Shown here in pieces: positions 1-8,767 of a stretch of 64,000 nucleotides of DNA. Numbering within the stretch: the stretch's first letter is position 1; every line of letters begins with the position of its first letter. The translations under genes and the position numbers were made by a program. This stretch comes from Pseudoalteromonas luteoviolacea (GTDB taxonomy: Bacteria > Pseudomonadota > Gammaproteobacteria > Enterobacterales > Alteromonadaceae): contig NZ_JAGJEH010000008.1 in assembly GCF_018100925.1 (NCBI RefSeq), positions 62,001 through 126,000 on the forward strand, in the 5' to 3' direction. The notes below the pieces were generated by a model that had not been told where the DNA came from, ran no database searches, and saw only the letters and a list, made by a program, of their open reading frames with translations.

Positions 1-469
1 TCAGTGTAGTTATTAGAGATTGTTGCGCTGTACTTGAGAACAAAAAGCTCAACGCAAACAGCAATGCACTGTGAAAGGTAATAATCATAAATACCATTGC
101 GCCTGCATCGTTGCCAAGGGCTGCGATGATCACCGGAAGGCCAACCAAAACCGTATTAGAATAGGTTCCGCCAAGTCCCCACATAGCTGCATCATTCAAA
201 GCTTCTCGGTGAACGAGCCACTTTGTTGCAAGGATCAAAAAGTAGCATGTAGCTACGGGTAAATAGAAAGCTAGCATAATCTCAGTTGAAGCAACCTGAG
301 ACAGATCTGCACGGTACATGTTTAAGAACAAAAATACAGGAATAGCGAGATAAAAAATAAAGCGCCTAAGCCCTTCCAATTGATTGGTTGCAATAAAACC
401 ACTCTTACCGCACACAAACCCGGTGAGTACTAAAAAGATCAAAGGAAAAAGAATTTCAACGGGTGTCAT
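1..469 (-). CDS. AEC-family (auxin efflux carrier type) transporter, 3' truncated by the window edge
   Basis: The reverse strand read from the ATG at 467-469 gives 156 open codons that run off the window at position 1. The protein begins MTPVEILFPLIFLVLTGF and continues as alternating hydrophobic segments, including a GLGGTYSNTVLVGLP stretch. That segment is typical of the AEC/membrane transport protein family (malonate or auxin efflux carrier-like), whose members have about 300-320 residues and ten membrane segments. Roughly the first half is present. The substrate cannot be read from the sequence. It is divergent from the yacL-like gene, with about 150 bp between them. The ribosome binding site is weak. 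Family assignment is from motif recognition only. Confidence 0.75.
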   Translation of the reverse strand, partial: MTPVEILFPLIFLVLTGFVCGKSGFIATNQLEGLRRFIFYLAIPVFLFLNMYRADLSQVASTEIMLAFYLPVATCYFLILATKWLVHREALNDAAMWGLGGTYSNTVLVGLPVIIAALGNDAGAMVFMIITFHSALLFALSFLFSSTAQQSLITTL

Positions 470-619
470 AAGCTTACTGTTTGCGTGTTCAGGAGCAGTA
501 TTATACGAATTACACAAATATTTTCACGGGATTGATGAAGCTTATATTATCAACCGGATTACCCTTTTATAGTGAGTTAAGGATATAATTAGGGACTATC
601 CAGAAGAAATGAAAGTAGT

Positions 620-991
620 ATGGAATATCAGTTTATTAGAGATCCGATCACAGGCTATCGTGTGCGTATGTCACAAGAGCATGCGCTGGTAGGTCGTTGG
701 TTGAACGAAGAACTGGCAATTGCCGATGTGGAACAGTTTGTGCAACAAATGGATATGTTAGGCCAAGATCAGGAAGAAATACGCTTAGAAGGCAAAGAAG
801 TACGTCTTACGCTATCAAAAGATGAAGCGTTATTCGAAGCGCACACGCTGTACCAGAACGAGGTTGACCTATCTCGCTATGAAGATGATTTTTTAGAATT
901 AGATGAAGATGGTTTAATGGCAGTGTGTGGGTTTGAAGATTTTCGAGCCCTGATGCTCGACTGGCAAGCATTTACTCAGGGCCGCAGGTAA
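620..991 (+). CDS. yacL: YacL-like UPF0231 family protein
   Basis: A small acidic cytoplasmic protein of 123 residues, close to the roughly 120 residues of E. coli YacL. It shares the pattern MxYxFxRD at the N-terminus, the block VRMSQEHALVGRWLNEE, and a C-terminal CGFEDFRALM segment that corresponds to CGVEDF in YacL. No signal peptide or membrane segment is present. Its biochemical function is not established in the family. It ends 7 bp before the end of the convergent oxygenase gene, so the two transcripts must overlap or terminate inside each other. Confidence 0.8.
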   Translation: MEYQFIRDPITGYRVRMSQEHALVGRWLNEELAIADVEQFVQQMDMLGQDQEEIRLEGKEVRLTLSKDEALFEAHTLYQNEVDLSRYEDDFLELDEDGLMAVCGFEDFRALMLDWQAFTQGRR

Positions 992-998
992 TCATCGT

Positions 999-1715
999 TT
1001 AAGCGGTTGCCTGTTGAGGCGGTGCGCCGTATAAACGCTCGGCTCTTTGAAATAGCACCCAAGAGGTGAGAATATATTTATCATTAGAGCGCGGCATGTT
1101 GCCTCTGTGAGTATGGGTGAAATAACTTGGGGCGATCACCATACTGCCCTGCTTTGGTGCTAGCTTTTTGTTTTGATAGAAAAACTCAGTTTCTCCGCCT
1201 TCTTCAACATCATTGAGGTAAAACATAAATAACAACACGCGGTGTAGCGCTTCATTGTGATGAAGTTGAGGGTATACCTCACTGTGCCAGTAAGGATAGC
1301 CGCCTTTATTTACTGGATACTTTTGCGCTTGAATGGGGCCGAGTCTAAACAATTGCTGAGTTAATACGTGAAGTTGGGGCTTACCTACTTCTTCAAAGTT
1401 TTCTACAGTTAGGTTTACTGGTTCACCTGTTTGCGGATGGTAGACATTGAGACCAAACGCCCCTAGCATCATAAAAAAGTGCTCTTCGATGTATTGAAAT
1501 AGATACTTTGATGTGGCTTGTTCAATTTCTCGCAATTGATTCTTGTATTCAGGATGATTGTTGAGATATAAATCTTGGCTGACTTTTTTGCTAAGATCGA
1601 CGCCACCAGAAGTTTGCCCTTGAGCTAAATGTGGACTTTTATCAAAGGTTTGCATAAATTTGTTGCAAAACTCTGCACTGAGTGCATTGTCATAAACGCG
1701 AATAAAATCAGTCAT
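999..1715 (-). CDS. 2-oxoglutarate/Fe(II)-dependent oxygenase (prolyl 4-hydroxylase-like)
   Basis: The protein of 238 residues starts MTDFIRVYDNALSAEFC, the usual opening of prolyl-4-hydroxylase-like 2OG-Fe(II) oxygenases. The C-terminal half has the double-stranded beta-helix ligands: WHSEVYP supplies an H-x-E pair (more commonly H-x-D), FTHTHRGN the distal histidine, and the downstream KYILTSW segment the basic residue expected to bind 2-oxoglutarate. The ATG at 1715 is preferred to an in-frame TTG at 1727 because GAGG lies 6 nt before it. Substrate is unknown. The start codon is only 29 bp from that of the divergent thioesterase gene, so at least one promoter must lie inside the other gene's 5' region. 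Confidence 0.82.
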   Translation of the reverse strand: MTDFIRVYDNALSAEFCNKFMQTFDKSPHLAQGQTSGGVDLSKKVSQDLYLNNHPEYKNQLREIEQATSKYLFQYIEEHFFMMLGAFGLNVYHPQTGEPVNLTVENFEEVGKPQLHVLTQQLFRLGPIQAQKYPVNKGGYPYWHSEVYPQLHHNEALHRVLLFMFYLNDVEEGGETEFFYQNKKLAPKQGSMVIAPSYFTHTHRGNMPRSNDKYILTSWVLFQRAERLYGAPPQQATA

Positions 1716-1744
1716 CTCAATCCTCAAAGGTTGTTAGAATTATT

Positions 1745-2137
1745 ATGCTTACAGAAAAAATCATGCCACGTTTTAGTGAAACTGACGTGCTAGGCCATAT
1801 AAACAATACCGTACTCCCCGTTTGGTTTGAAGCGGCAAGGGCACCTATTTTCAAAATTTTTACACCAGATTTAAATCCACGCAACTGGAAATTGATTGTC
1901 GCTAAGGTGGAAGTCACTTTTAAAGGAGAACTGTTTTACGGTCAGGAAGTGGAACTCAAGACCATGATTGAAAAAGTGGGCAATAGCTCCTTTGTTATTT
2001 TACAGCAAGCCTGGCAGCACGCAGAGTGCTGCGCTGAGGGGCGAACTACCATGGTACGTTATGACTTTGCAGCGAAAGCATCGCAATCTCTTGATGAACG
2101 TGAGCGAACTGCATTGTCAGAGTATCTCGTAAAGTAG
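1745..2137 (+). CDS. acyl-CoA thioesterase, 4HBT hotdog family
   Basis: This 130-residue protein carries the 4-hydroxybenzoyl-CoA thioesterase signature near the N-terminus, PRFSETDVLGHINNTVLPVW. Its Asp and His lie where the hotdog-fold family has its catalytic residues. The length is typical of a single hotdog domain, and such proteins hydrolyse acyl-CoA thioesters in the cytoplasm. YbgC and FadM belong to the same superfamily, but this one is not clearly either. It is divergent from the oxygenase gene and convergent with the membrane protein gene, with a hairpin at 2145-2162 between the converging ends. Confidence 0.82.
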   Translation: MLTEKIMPRFSETDVLGHINNTVLPVWFEAARAPIFKIFTPDLNPRNWKLIVAKVEVTFKGELFYGQEVELKTMIEKVGNSSFVILQQAWQHAECCAEGRTTMVRYDFAAKASQSLDERERTALSEYLVK

Positions 2138-2144
2138 CAATAAA

Positions 2145-2162
2145 GCGCTGTATATACAGCGC
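2145..2162. terminator. perfect palindrome between converging genes, probable shared terminator
   Basis: The 18-bp palindrome GCGCTGTATATACAGCGC can form a 7-bp stem with a 4-nt loop. It lies in the 38-bp gap between two converging genes, so it can act on both strands. There is no good U-tract on either side. Confidence 0.5.
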
Positions 2163-2175
2163 CATCTAGTATTGG

Positions 2176-3249
2176 TTATTTGGTCATTACCCGAGTCTTA
2201 AATTGATGGCCAAGCGCTGCGGATATGCAGGGAAGCACATCGTATTTATAGCTCGATAAGGTATTGGAGTCATCGAGTTTGGTGATTTGTAAAATCTCAT
2301 AATCATTCAATTCAATCACTCGTGTTCCTTGTGCATGTTCGCAACGAGAGCGTGAGTCAGCTTCATACTCATAAATAAAATGTGCCAATATGCGTTTTAA
2401 GTGGGTTTCGTACTTAACCGTATTTTCGCTGACTGTAGAAATTCTCATTTTAAAGTCTTCAAAGTCAGGATCTTGCTCTGTCGATACCGTTTGTTGATCT
2501 GCGGGCTCAAGTTTTAATACATTCACTGTGCTAGTTTGCGGTCCTTCATTATTTGCAGTTGTCACATTGATAGGTTGATTGGCGATAATCTCAAACCACC
2601 CTTTGAAAAACTGATTCACGCCACCAGACAAGCCTGTGTGCGATAACAGATTGGCTACTTGTACCAGAATAAATAAGCTAAAGATAAAACGTAACAGCCC
2701 AGTGGTCACTGGGAATTTGTAATCTATGGGTTGCCAAATACGGTGTAAGCCAAATGGCCTAAGTAATATCAGCATTAATAAATATAACGGCTGAATGATT
2801 TGTAAGAGCAGCAACAGCACAATGGTGGTAAGAAAAAACCAAGTTGGCAGCGATAGAAGTACGCTGAGGTTATGGCTATATGGTAAAGGATCTGAACTGA
2901 CACCTGTAATGTCATTGATCATGCCTGCGGCTTGTACCAATGCATAGTTAGCGATAAAGGCATAAAAGAGTAAAATAATTGCTTTACCGGGCAAACTTTC
3001 CCAAAACACTAGAAATTTTGGCCAAAATTCATAGGTCATGGCACACAGAACAAGTACTGCAACCAAATTCACCCAGCCGGTACTGTCTTGATTTGCAAAT
3101 ACTATTGCGTAGATGCTAATAAAAAAAGCTGAAAAGTAAAGTCGTTGTGGTGTGTTGAGTGAATGCCAAAAGCGTTCGAATGGTGCGCTTACTTTTATCG
3201 CGGCCTGCTTCATTGTAACCCAAGCGGGGTGGTTCATTGTTATTATCAT
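2176..3249 (-). CDS. unrecognised integral membrane protein with soluble C-terminal domain
   Basis: About 357 residues from the ATG at 3249; an ATG at 3237 and a TTG at 3267 are alternatives, and no start has a good ribosome binding site. I do not recognise the family. A short cytoplasmic-looking N-terminus is followed by roughly five to six hydrophobic segments between about residues 38 and 205. A polar domain of about 150 residues then contains two cysteines (in CEHAQG and LPCISA). It lies downstream of uvrA on the same strand, separated by a strong hairpin only about 20-45 bp before its start. It may depend on readthrough from uvrA or on a promoter inside the uvrA 3' end. Confidence 0.6.
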   Translation of the reverse strand: MIITMNHPAWVTMKQAAIKVSAPFERFWHSLNTPQRLYFSAFFISIYAIVFANQDSTGWVNLVAVLVLCAMTYEFWPKFLVFWESLPGKAIILLFYAFIANYALVQAAGMINDITGVSSDPLPYSHNLSVLLSLPTWFFLTTIVLLLLLQIIQPLYLLMLILLRPFGLHRIWQPIDYKFPVTTGLLRFIFSLFILVQVANLLSHTGLSGGVNQFFKGWFEIIANQPINVTTANNEGPQTSTVNVLKLEPADQQTVSTEQDPDFEDFKMRISTVSENTVKYETHLKRILAHFIYEYEADSRSRCEHAQGTRVIELNDYEILQITKLDDSNTLSSYKYDVLPCISAALGHQFKTRVMTK

Positions 3250-3269
3250 CCCTACTGTTAAAACCAAGT

Positions 3270-3295
3270 TGCAGCGGCGAGTACGCGCCGCTGCA
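3270..3295 (-). terminator. uvrA terminator hairpin
   Basis: A 10-bp perfect GC-rich stem (TGCAGCGGCG paired with CGCCGCTGCA) with a 6-nt loop lies 10 bp past the uvrA stop codon. On the minus strand it is followed by AACTTGGTTTTAAC, a modest U-rich tail. It sits immediately upstream of the next gene's start codon. Confidence 0.7.
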
Positions 3296-3304
3296 CCTCA
3301 GTAT

Positions 3305-6124
3305 TTATAACATAGGCTTAAGGTAACGACCAGTATGGGATTGAGGGTGCTCTGCGACTTCTTCAGGTGTACCAGACACCAAAATCTGGCCACCGCCTGA
3401 GCCTCCTTCTGGACCAAGGTCGACAATCCAATCGGCGGTTTTAATGACATCCAAATTGTGCTCGATAACGACAACGGTGTTGCCATGATCTCGCAGTCGA
3501 TGCAGTACTATTAGTAGCTGTTGGATATCGTGGAAGTGTAGGCCTGTGGTTGGTTCATCCAAAATGTAGAGTGTTTTACCTGTATCTCGTTTGGATAACT
3601 CACGTGCTAATTTGACTCGTTGTGCCTCCCCCCCAGAGAGTGTTGTAGCAGCTTGGCCGAGTCGGATATATGACAAACCAACGTCCATAAGTGTTTGTAG
3701 TTTGCGATTGATAGCAGGAATTTTATCGAAAAACTCTCTGGCATCTTCAACGGTCATCTCCAATACTTCATGGATATTCTTACCTTTGTATAAGACTTCA
3801 AGGGTTTCTCTATTATAGCGTTTACCTGTACATACATCACAGGGAACATAGACGTCAGGTAAAAAGTGCATCTCTACTTTGAGTACTCCGTCACCCTGAC
3901 AAGCCTCACAGCGACCACCTTTAACGTTAAAACTAAAGCGGCCGACTTTATAACCACGAGAGCGGGCTTCTTGAGTACCTGCAAATAACTCTCGGATGGC
4001 GGTAAAGATACCTGTGTAAGTTGCGGGGTTGGAACGCGGTGTTCTGCCGATTGGACTTTGATCAATATCGATAACTTTATCAAAATGATCCAGGCCTTGA
4101 ATGTCCTTATGCGGTGCAGGTTCCGAGACTGTAGCGCCGTTTAAAGCACGGTGCGCCAGCTTATATAGCGTATCGTTGATCAGGGTTGATTTACCTGAAC
4201 CTGATACGCCTGTAATGCATGTCATCAAGCCAAACGGAATCTTTAAGTCGACATTTTTTAAGTTGTTGCCAGTCGCCCCAAACAACTCCAACCATTTCTC
4301 ATTTGTCTGGTGTCTCTCTTTTGGTACTGCGATTTCTTTACTGCCTGCCAAATATTGCCCGGTTAGAGAATCTGGGTTTGCAATAATGTCTTCTCGGCTC
4401 CCTTCTGCCACCACATGACCACCATGAACGCCTGCCCCTGGGCCTATATCAATGATGTGATCCGCGGCGCGTATTGCGTCTTCATCATGTTCAACGACAA
4501 TAACGGTATTTCCGAGATCGCGTAAATGTGTCAGCGTGCTAAGCAGTCGATCGTTATCCCTTTGGTGCAGGCCAATTGACGGTTCATCAAGTACATACAT
4601 AACGCCTACCAGCCCGGCTCCAATTTGGCTGGCCAGCCTGATCCGCTGAGCTTCACCACCCGATAAAGTGTCAGCACTGCGTTCGAGTGATAAGTAGTTG
4701 AGTCCTACATTGATTAAAAATGACAGTCTATCGCGAATTTCTTTTAGTACTTTTTCAGCGATTTGCGCTTTTTGGCCCGTGAGGGTCAACGACTCAAAAA
4801 ACTGACATGCTTCACCAATACTCATCGTTGTAACTACTGGTAGATTCGTGTCGCCAATAAAGACGTGTCTGGCTTCTTCTCTGAGGCGCGAACCGTTGCA
4901 GCTTGGGCATGCTTGACTGGTTTGGTATTTTGCGAGCTCCTCACGTACTGAAGTAGATTCGGTTTCGTGATAGCGGCGGTTCATATTATTTAACACGCCT
5001 TCAAACTCGTGATTTCGGGTGATCAGATCACCTCTATCATTGCGATAGTTAAAGGCAATTTTGGTTTTGCCTGAGCCCTCTAAGACGACTTTTTGCGCGG
5101 CTTTGGGCAACTCGCCAAAGGGTAGCTCTAAATCAAATTCGTAGTGCTCTGCGACAGAGCTTAGCATCTGAAAGTAATAAAAACTGCGTTTGTCCCACCC
5201 TTTAATTGCACCGCCAGCAAGACTCAGCTCAGGATTCTGTACAACTCGATTTGGATCGAAATACTGTCTTACACCTAGGCCATCACAGCTTTGGCAAGCA
5301 CCAGCTGGGTTGTTAAACGAAAACAGCCGAGGCTCTAACTCAGCCATTGCGTATCCGCAAGTTGGACAGGCAAAATTGGCTGAAAAAATAATGTCTTCAG
5401 CATCTGGGTCATCCATACTGGCAATTTGTGCAATACCATCCGCCAAATCCAGTGCAGTTTCAAATGATTCAGCTAATCGTTGTTGCAAGCCATCTTTGAC
5501 TTTAAACCGGTCGACCACAACCTCTATCGTATGCTTTTTGTGCAGCTCTAATGTTGGAGGGTCTGACAGATCACATACTTCTCCATCGATCCGTGCACGT
5601 ATGAAGCCTTGACTTGCCAATTGCTCCAGTAACTTAACATGCTCACCTTTACGGTTTTTGACTACTGGGGCGAGTAACATGAGCTTACTGCCTTCAGGTT
5701 GAGCGAGGGCAGTATCAACCATTTGGCTAATAGTTTGTGCTTTTAGCGGGAGATCGTGAGTTGGGCAGCGGGGTTCTCCAACGCGGGCGAATAACAGCCT
5801 CAAATAATCATAGATTTCAGTAATGGTACCAACTGTTGAGCGCGGGTTATGCGATGTTGATTTTTGCTCGATAGAAATTGCAGGGGATAGCCCCTCAATA
5901 TGGTCAACGTCAGGCTTCTCCATCAGAGATAAAAACTGTCTGGCATAAGCGGAAAGAGATTCTACATAGCGCCTTTGCCCTTCAGCGTACAGCGTGTCGA
6001 AAGCGAGCGATGATTTCCCTGAACCAGATAGTCCTGTAATGACGATTAATTTGTCTCTTGGGATGGTCAAAGAGATGTCTTTGAGGTTATGCGTTCGCGC
6101 ACCTCTTACTTCTATTTTATCCAT
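3305..6124 (-). CDS. uvrA: excinuclease ABC subunit A (UvrA)
   Basis: UvrA is the damage-recognition ATPase of nucleotide excision repair and loads UvrB onto lesions. The 939-residue length matches the family (E. coli 940). Two ABC ATPase modules are visible: Walker A GLSGSGKS at residues 31-38 and GVSGSGKST near residue 640, each with an LSGGEAQR signature. The zinc-binding CxxC pairs are present (CPTCGYA with CQSCDG, CPSCNG, and CEACQGDG with CDVCTG). The gene is monocistronic or leads into the membrane protein gene beyond the terminator. A near-consensus LexA box 167 bp upstream indicates SOS induction, as known for E. coli uvrA. Confidence 0.98.
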   Translation of the reverse strand: MDKIEVRGARTHNLKDISLTIPRDKLIVITGLSGSGKSSLAFDTLYAEGQRRYVESLSAYARQFLSLMEKPDVDHIEGLSPAISIEQKSTSHNPRSTVGTITEIYDYLRLLFARVGEPRCPTHDLPLKAQTISQMVDTALAQPEGSKLMLLAPVVKNRKGEHVKLLEQLASQGFIRARIDGEVCDLSDPPTLELHKKHTIEVVVDRFKVKDGLQQRLAESFETALDLADGIAQIASMDDPDAEDIIFSANFACPTCGYAMAELEPRLFSFNNPAGACQSCDGLGVRQYFDPNRVVQNPELSLAGGAIKGWDKRSFYYFQMLSSVAEHYEFDLELPFGELPKAAQKVVLEGSGKTKIAFNYRNDRGDLITRNHEFEGVLNNMNRRYHETESTSVREELAKYQTSQACPSCNGSRLREEARHVFIGDTNLPVVTTMSIGEACQFFESLTLTGQKAQIAEKVLKEIRDRLSFLINVGLNYLSLERSADTLSGGEAQRIRLASQIGAGLVGVMYVLDEPSIGLHQRDNDRLLSTLTHLRDLGNTVIVVEHDEDAIRAADHIIDIGPGAGVHGGHVVAEGSREDIIANPDSLTGQYLAGSKEIAVPKERHQTNEKWLELFGATGNNLKNVDLKIPFGLMTCITGVSGSGKSTLINDTLYKLAHRALNGATVSEPAPHKDIQGLDHFDKVIDIDQSPIGRTPRSNPATYTGIFTAIRELFAGTQEARSRGYKVGRFSFNVKGGRCEACQGDGVLKVEMHFLPDVYVPCDVCTGKRYNRETLEVLYKGKNIHEVLEMTVEDAREFFDKIPAINRKLQTLMDVGLSYIRLGQAATTLSGGEAQRVKLARELSKRDTGKTLYILDEPTTGLHFHDIQQLLIVLHRLRDHGNTVVVIEHNLDVIKTADWIVDLGPEGGSGGGQILVSGTPEEVAEHPQSHTGRYLKPML

Positions 6125-6490
6125 AGTGGCCTTTTGTGAATCTCATGTGCTTGCAACCAAATTTGGGTGTGTATATCACATTCGCTTATTTTTTAATATT
6201 TCACCGCTGCGCTGAGATATGTATACCTTATATGACACTATTTGAAGCTAAGTGATCATTCAATGGGTATGCAAACTAAATTATGGGTAGCTGTATACTC
6301 ATACAGTATACATAAAAGCTGTGGTTATTCTACCTTTGCTACGTGCTAAGCGCTGTGACGGCTCACTTAAATGAGGTAGATTGCAAAACGAGTTGGATTA
6401 AGCCCTGCATGGTATCGCATTGCAAAGACAAAATTAAGCTTTTGTAAAAATAAACAACTAAACTTGTTTTTGAGTATTGGCAACAGAGTT
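6125..6490. other. divergent regulatory region between uvrA and the binding-protein gene
   Basis: This gap of about 365 bp has no convincing gene. It contains the LexA box at 6291-6306, and the promoters of uvrA and of the rightward binding-protein gene must lie here. Apart from TATACT or TATACA segments inside and beside the LexA box, I could not identify a reliable -35/-10 pair. Confidence 0.5.
6291..6306. promoter_or_regulatory. LexA (SOS) box
   Basis: CTGTATACTCATACAG fits the gammaproteobacterial LexA consensus CTGT-N8-ACAG, with both half-sites perfect and an AT-rich core. It lies between the divergent uvrA and binding-protein genes and overlaps TATACT-like -10 sequences, as expected for a repressor site. 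E. coli has an SOS box in the same place relative to uvrA. Confidence 0.88.
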
Positions 6491-7240
6491 GTGTGTGTGC
6501 GCTTTTTGCTTTTGAGTCTATTTTTTCTGTCGCCAGTGTGGGCGTGTGAGATGACGGTGCGATTTGAAAATTACGCCGCACAATCGCGCTTGGATGAAGA
6601 AAAGGGTTGGCATGGTATGGATGTAGACTTTGCTAAGGCATTACTTGATGAGGCTGGGTGTAGCTATAAATTTGTGAGTATTCCTTGGGGACGCTCTTTG
6701 AAAATGCTTGAAGCAGGTAATATTGATTTGGTGCTGAGTGTAACGCAAACAGAAGAGCGCACCAAGTTTGCCCACTTTGTCGGTCCACAACGGATGGAAA
6801 CCATCGTATTTGCTATGAATGCAGAGCGTTCATTTGATGTGGAAACGATGGAAGACTTATTTTCACTTCCTGTACCAGTGGCTATTCAACAAGGGGCATT
6901 TTATGGCCCTAGCTTCACACAGCGGTATGAAAAACAGTTAAACAAAGGCACTCAATTTATTTTTGTTCCCGACAACCAAACTAAGCTAAGTTTACTAAAA
7001 CATGGGCGCATTGCTGGCTTTTTGGAGGAAAAATTCAATATCATTTTTCAGTCAACCAATCACCCTGATTTTATGACCATCAAAATCGCGCCTTTAATTA
7101 TCAATCAATCTCCTGTCTACTATGCATTTAGCAAAAAAAGTGTTTCTGAGAAGCAGTTAAAGCAGCTGAGCGAAGCCTTTAGCTCATTAAATAAATCGGG
7201 ACGTTTAAGCGAGATATTAAAAAAATATCAGTTAGACTGA
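6491..7240 (+). CDS. periplasmic solute-binding protein, amino-acid ABC transporter type (SBP_bac_3)
   Basis: A secreted protein of about 249 residues. A hydrophobic signal peptide (VRFLLLSLFFLSPVWA) precedes a mature domain beginning CEMTVRFENYAAQ. It has the family pattern GMDVDFAKALLDEAGC, then WGRSLKMLEAGNIDLVLSVT and TEERTKFAHFVGP, which is characteristic of extracellular binding protein family 3. There is no ATG; a GTG at 6491 (or 6497) gives a normal signal peptide, while a TTG at 6464 is also open. No transporter genes adjoin, so it may be an orphan binding protein or a sensor-type domain. The ligand is unknown. It starts downstream of the uvrA LexA box, but SOS control of this gene is only a possibility. 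Confidence 0.8.
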   Translation: MCVRFLLLSLFFLSPVWACEMTVRFENYAAQSRLDEEKGWHGMDVDFAKALLDEAGCSYKFVSIPWGRSLKMLEAGNIDLVLSVTQTEERTKFAHFVGPQRMETIVFAMNAERSFDVETMEDLFSLPVPVAIQQGAFYGPSFTQRYEKQLNKGTQFIFVPDNQTKLSLLKHGRIAGFLEEKFNIIFQSTNHPDFMTIKIAPLIINQSPVYYAFSKKSVSEKQLKQLSEAFSSLNKSGRLSEILKKYQLD

Positions 7241-7292
7241 GTTTTTGCTAAACTAGCTCGCGATTTTTTACTGTTTGACTTTACATTGCTTT

Positions 7293-8660
7293 ATGTCCAA
7301 TCAATCTTTGAACCAAATTGAAAAACGCGCCGCATTTTCTTTAGCGGGTGTCTTTGCATTTCGCATGCTCGGGTTATTCATGCTCATGCCTGTGTTGGCG
7401 ATTTATAGTGATTCTTTCGAAGATGTTTCACCACTTTGGATTGGTTTGGCCATAGGTGCGTATGGTTTGACCCAAGCGCTATTACAAATACCAATGGGGT
7501 GGCTATCGGATAAGTACGGGCGTAAACCTATTATTATAGGTGGGCTAGTTGTTTTTGCTGTCGGCTCCGTGATTGCGGCAACGGCTGAGTCTATATATTG
7601 GGTAACCGCAGGTAGAGCTCTTCAAGGCATGGGGGCGATTGCCAGTGCGTTACTTGCTTTGGCATCTGATTTAAGCCGTGATGAGCAGCGGCCAAAGGTG
7701 ATGGCCGTGATCGGAATGTGTATCGGGTTAAGCTTTGCGGTAGCGATGTTAGTGGGTCCTATGGTAGCTGCTTCTTTCGGCATTGCTGGGGTATTTTGGT
7801 TAACTGCGATTTTAGCTTTAGTGGGCATCTTGATTGTGTTATTTGTGGTGCCAAATGCAGTGCACAAAGCACCTAAAGGCGATACGGTGGCTTCCTTGTC
7901 AGATATCAAGAACCTTATTAAACACCCACAACTGCTGCGTCTTGACCTTGGGGTGTTAATGCTACATTTAACGCTAACAACCCTATTCGTGGTGTTACCA
8001 GCCAAATTGATCGACGATGGTCTGGATGCGCAGTCTCATTGGCAAATATATATTCCAGTACTCATATTAGCTTTTGTATTGATGGCGCCAATGATGATTG
8101 TTGCGATCAAGAAGCAAAAAGAAAAGCAGGTCTTTTTAGGGGCGATTGCCATGTTAAGCATTAGTACTTTTCTGCTTATCTGGCTATCTCATTCCCTGTG
8201 GGGCATTGCACTGGCTATGACTTTGTACTTCATCGCATTTAACTTTCTAGAAGCAACAATGCCTGCATTGGTATCGAGAATATCGCCTGCCACACAAAAA
8301 GGTTCAGCTATGGGGGTATTTTCTTCCGGGCAATTCTTGGGAGCCTTTTTAGGCGGTGTACTTGGTGGGTATCTCGCGCAAAACTACGAAACGCAATCTG
8401 TATTTGCCGCTGCGGCAGGAATTGGGGTAATATGGCTGGTTATTGCATGGCGCATGCAAGTCCCTCCACGTAGTAAGGCGCTGAGCTTTGTAACGGAAAT
8501 CGATAAACCTCAGCATGCACAAACACTTGCTGATAAACTGGTTACATTACCGGGCGTGTTAGAGGCGACTGTTGTCAGTGAAGAAAATCGCGCTTATCTA
8601 AAAGTGGACGAAAGTAAATTTGATTTAAACCAAGCTAAGCAAATTTTATATCCTGCGTAA
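7293..8660 (+). CDS. yajR: MFS efflux transporter, YajR-like
   Basis: 455 residues with 12 predicted membrane segments and the major facilitator motif A GWLSDKYGRKP between segments 2 and 3. The C-terminal extension of about 65 residues (TLADKLVTLPGVLEATVVSEE and following) matches the ferredoxin-like YAM domain that distinguishes E. coli YajR (454 residues). YajR is a proton-driven drug or metabolite exporter of the inner membrane; its physiological substrate is not settled. The ATG at 7293 is chosen over an upstream in-frame TTG at 7275. It follows the binding-protein gene by about 50 bp in the same direction and may be co-transcribed with it. Confidence 0.87.
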   Translation: MSNQSLNQIEKRAAFSLAGVFAFRMLGLFMLMPVLAIYSDSFEDVSPLWIGLAIGAYGLTQALLQIPMGWLSDKYGRKPIIIGGLVVFAVGSVIAATAESIYWVTAGRALQGMGAIASALLALASDLSRDEQRPKVMAVIGMCIGLSFAVAMLVGPMVAASFGIAGVFWLTAILALVGILIVLFVVPNAVHKAPKGDTVASLSDIKNLIKHPQLLRLDLGVLMLHLTLTTLFVVLPAKLIDDGLDAQSHWQIYIPVLILAFVLMAPMMIVAIKKQKEKQVFLGAIAMLSISTFLLIWLSHSLWGIALAMTLYFIAFNFLEATMPALVSRISPATQKGSAMGVFSSGQFLGAFLGGVLGGYLAQNYETQSVFAAAAGIGVIWLVIAWRMQVPPRSKALSFVTEIDKPQHAQTLADKLVTLPGVLEATVVSEENRAYLKVDESKFDLNQAKQILYPA

Positions 8661-8767
8661 CGGGTACTTGGTTGCGATGAGAAGTCGAATTCGAAGCGCA
8701 ATCGTTATACAATCGTGTTGTAGAATATAACTAAGCAATGCTTGTAATTGTGTGAGGAGAGGGTGCC

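Noticed and set aside
2148..2159. CTGTATATACAG as a LexA box
   Set aside because: The half-sites are only 4 bp apart, whereas LexA needs 8 bp between CTGT and ACAG. It is the core of a terminator-like palindrome between converging genes.
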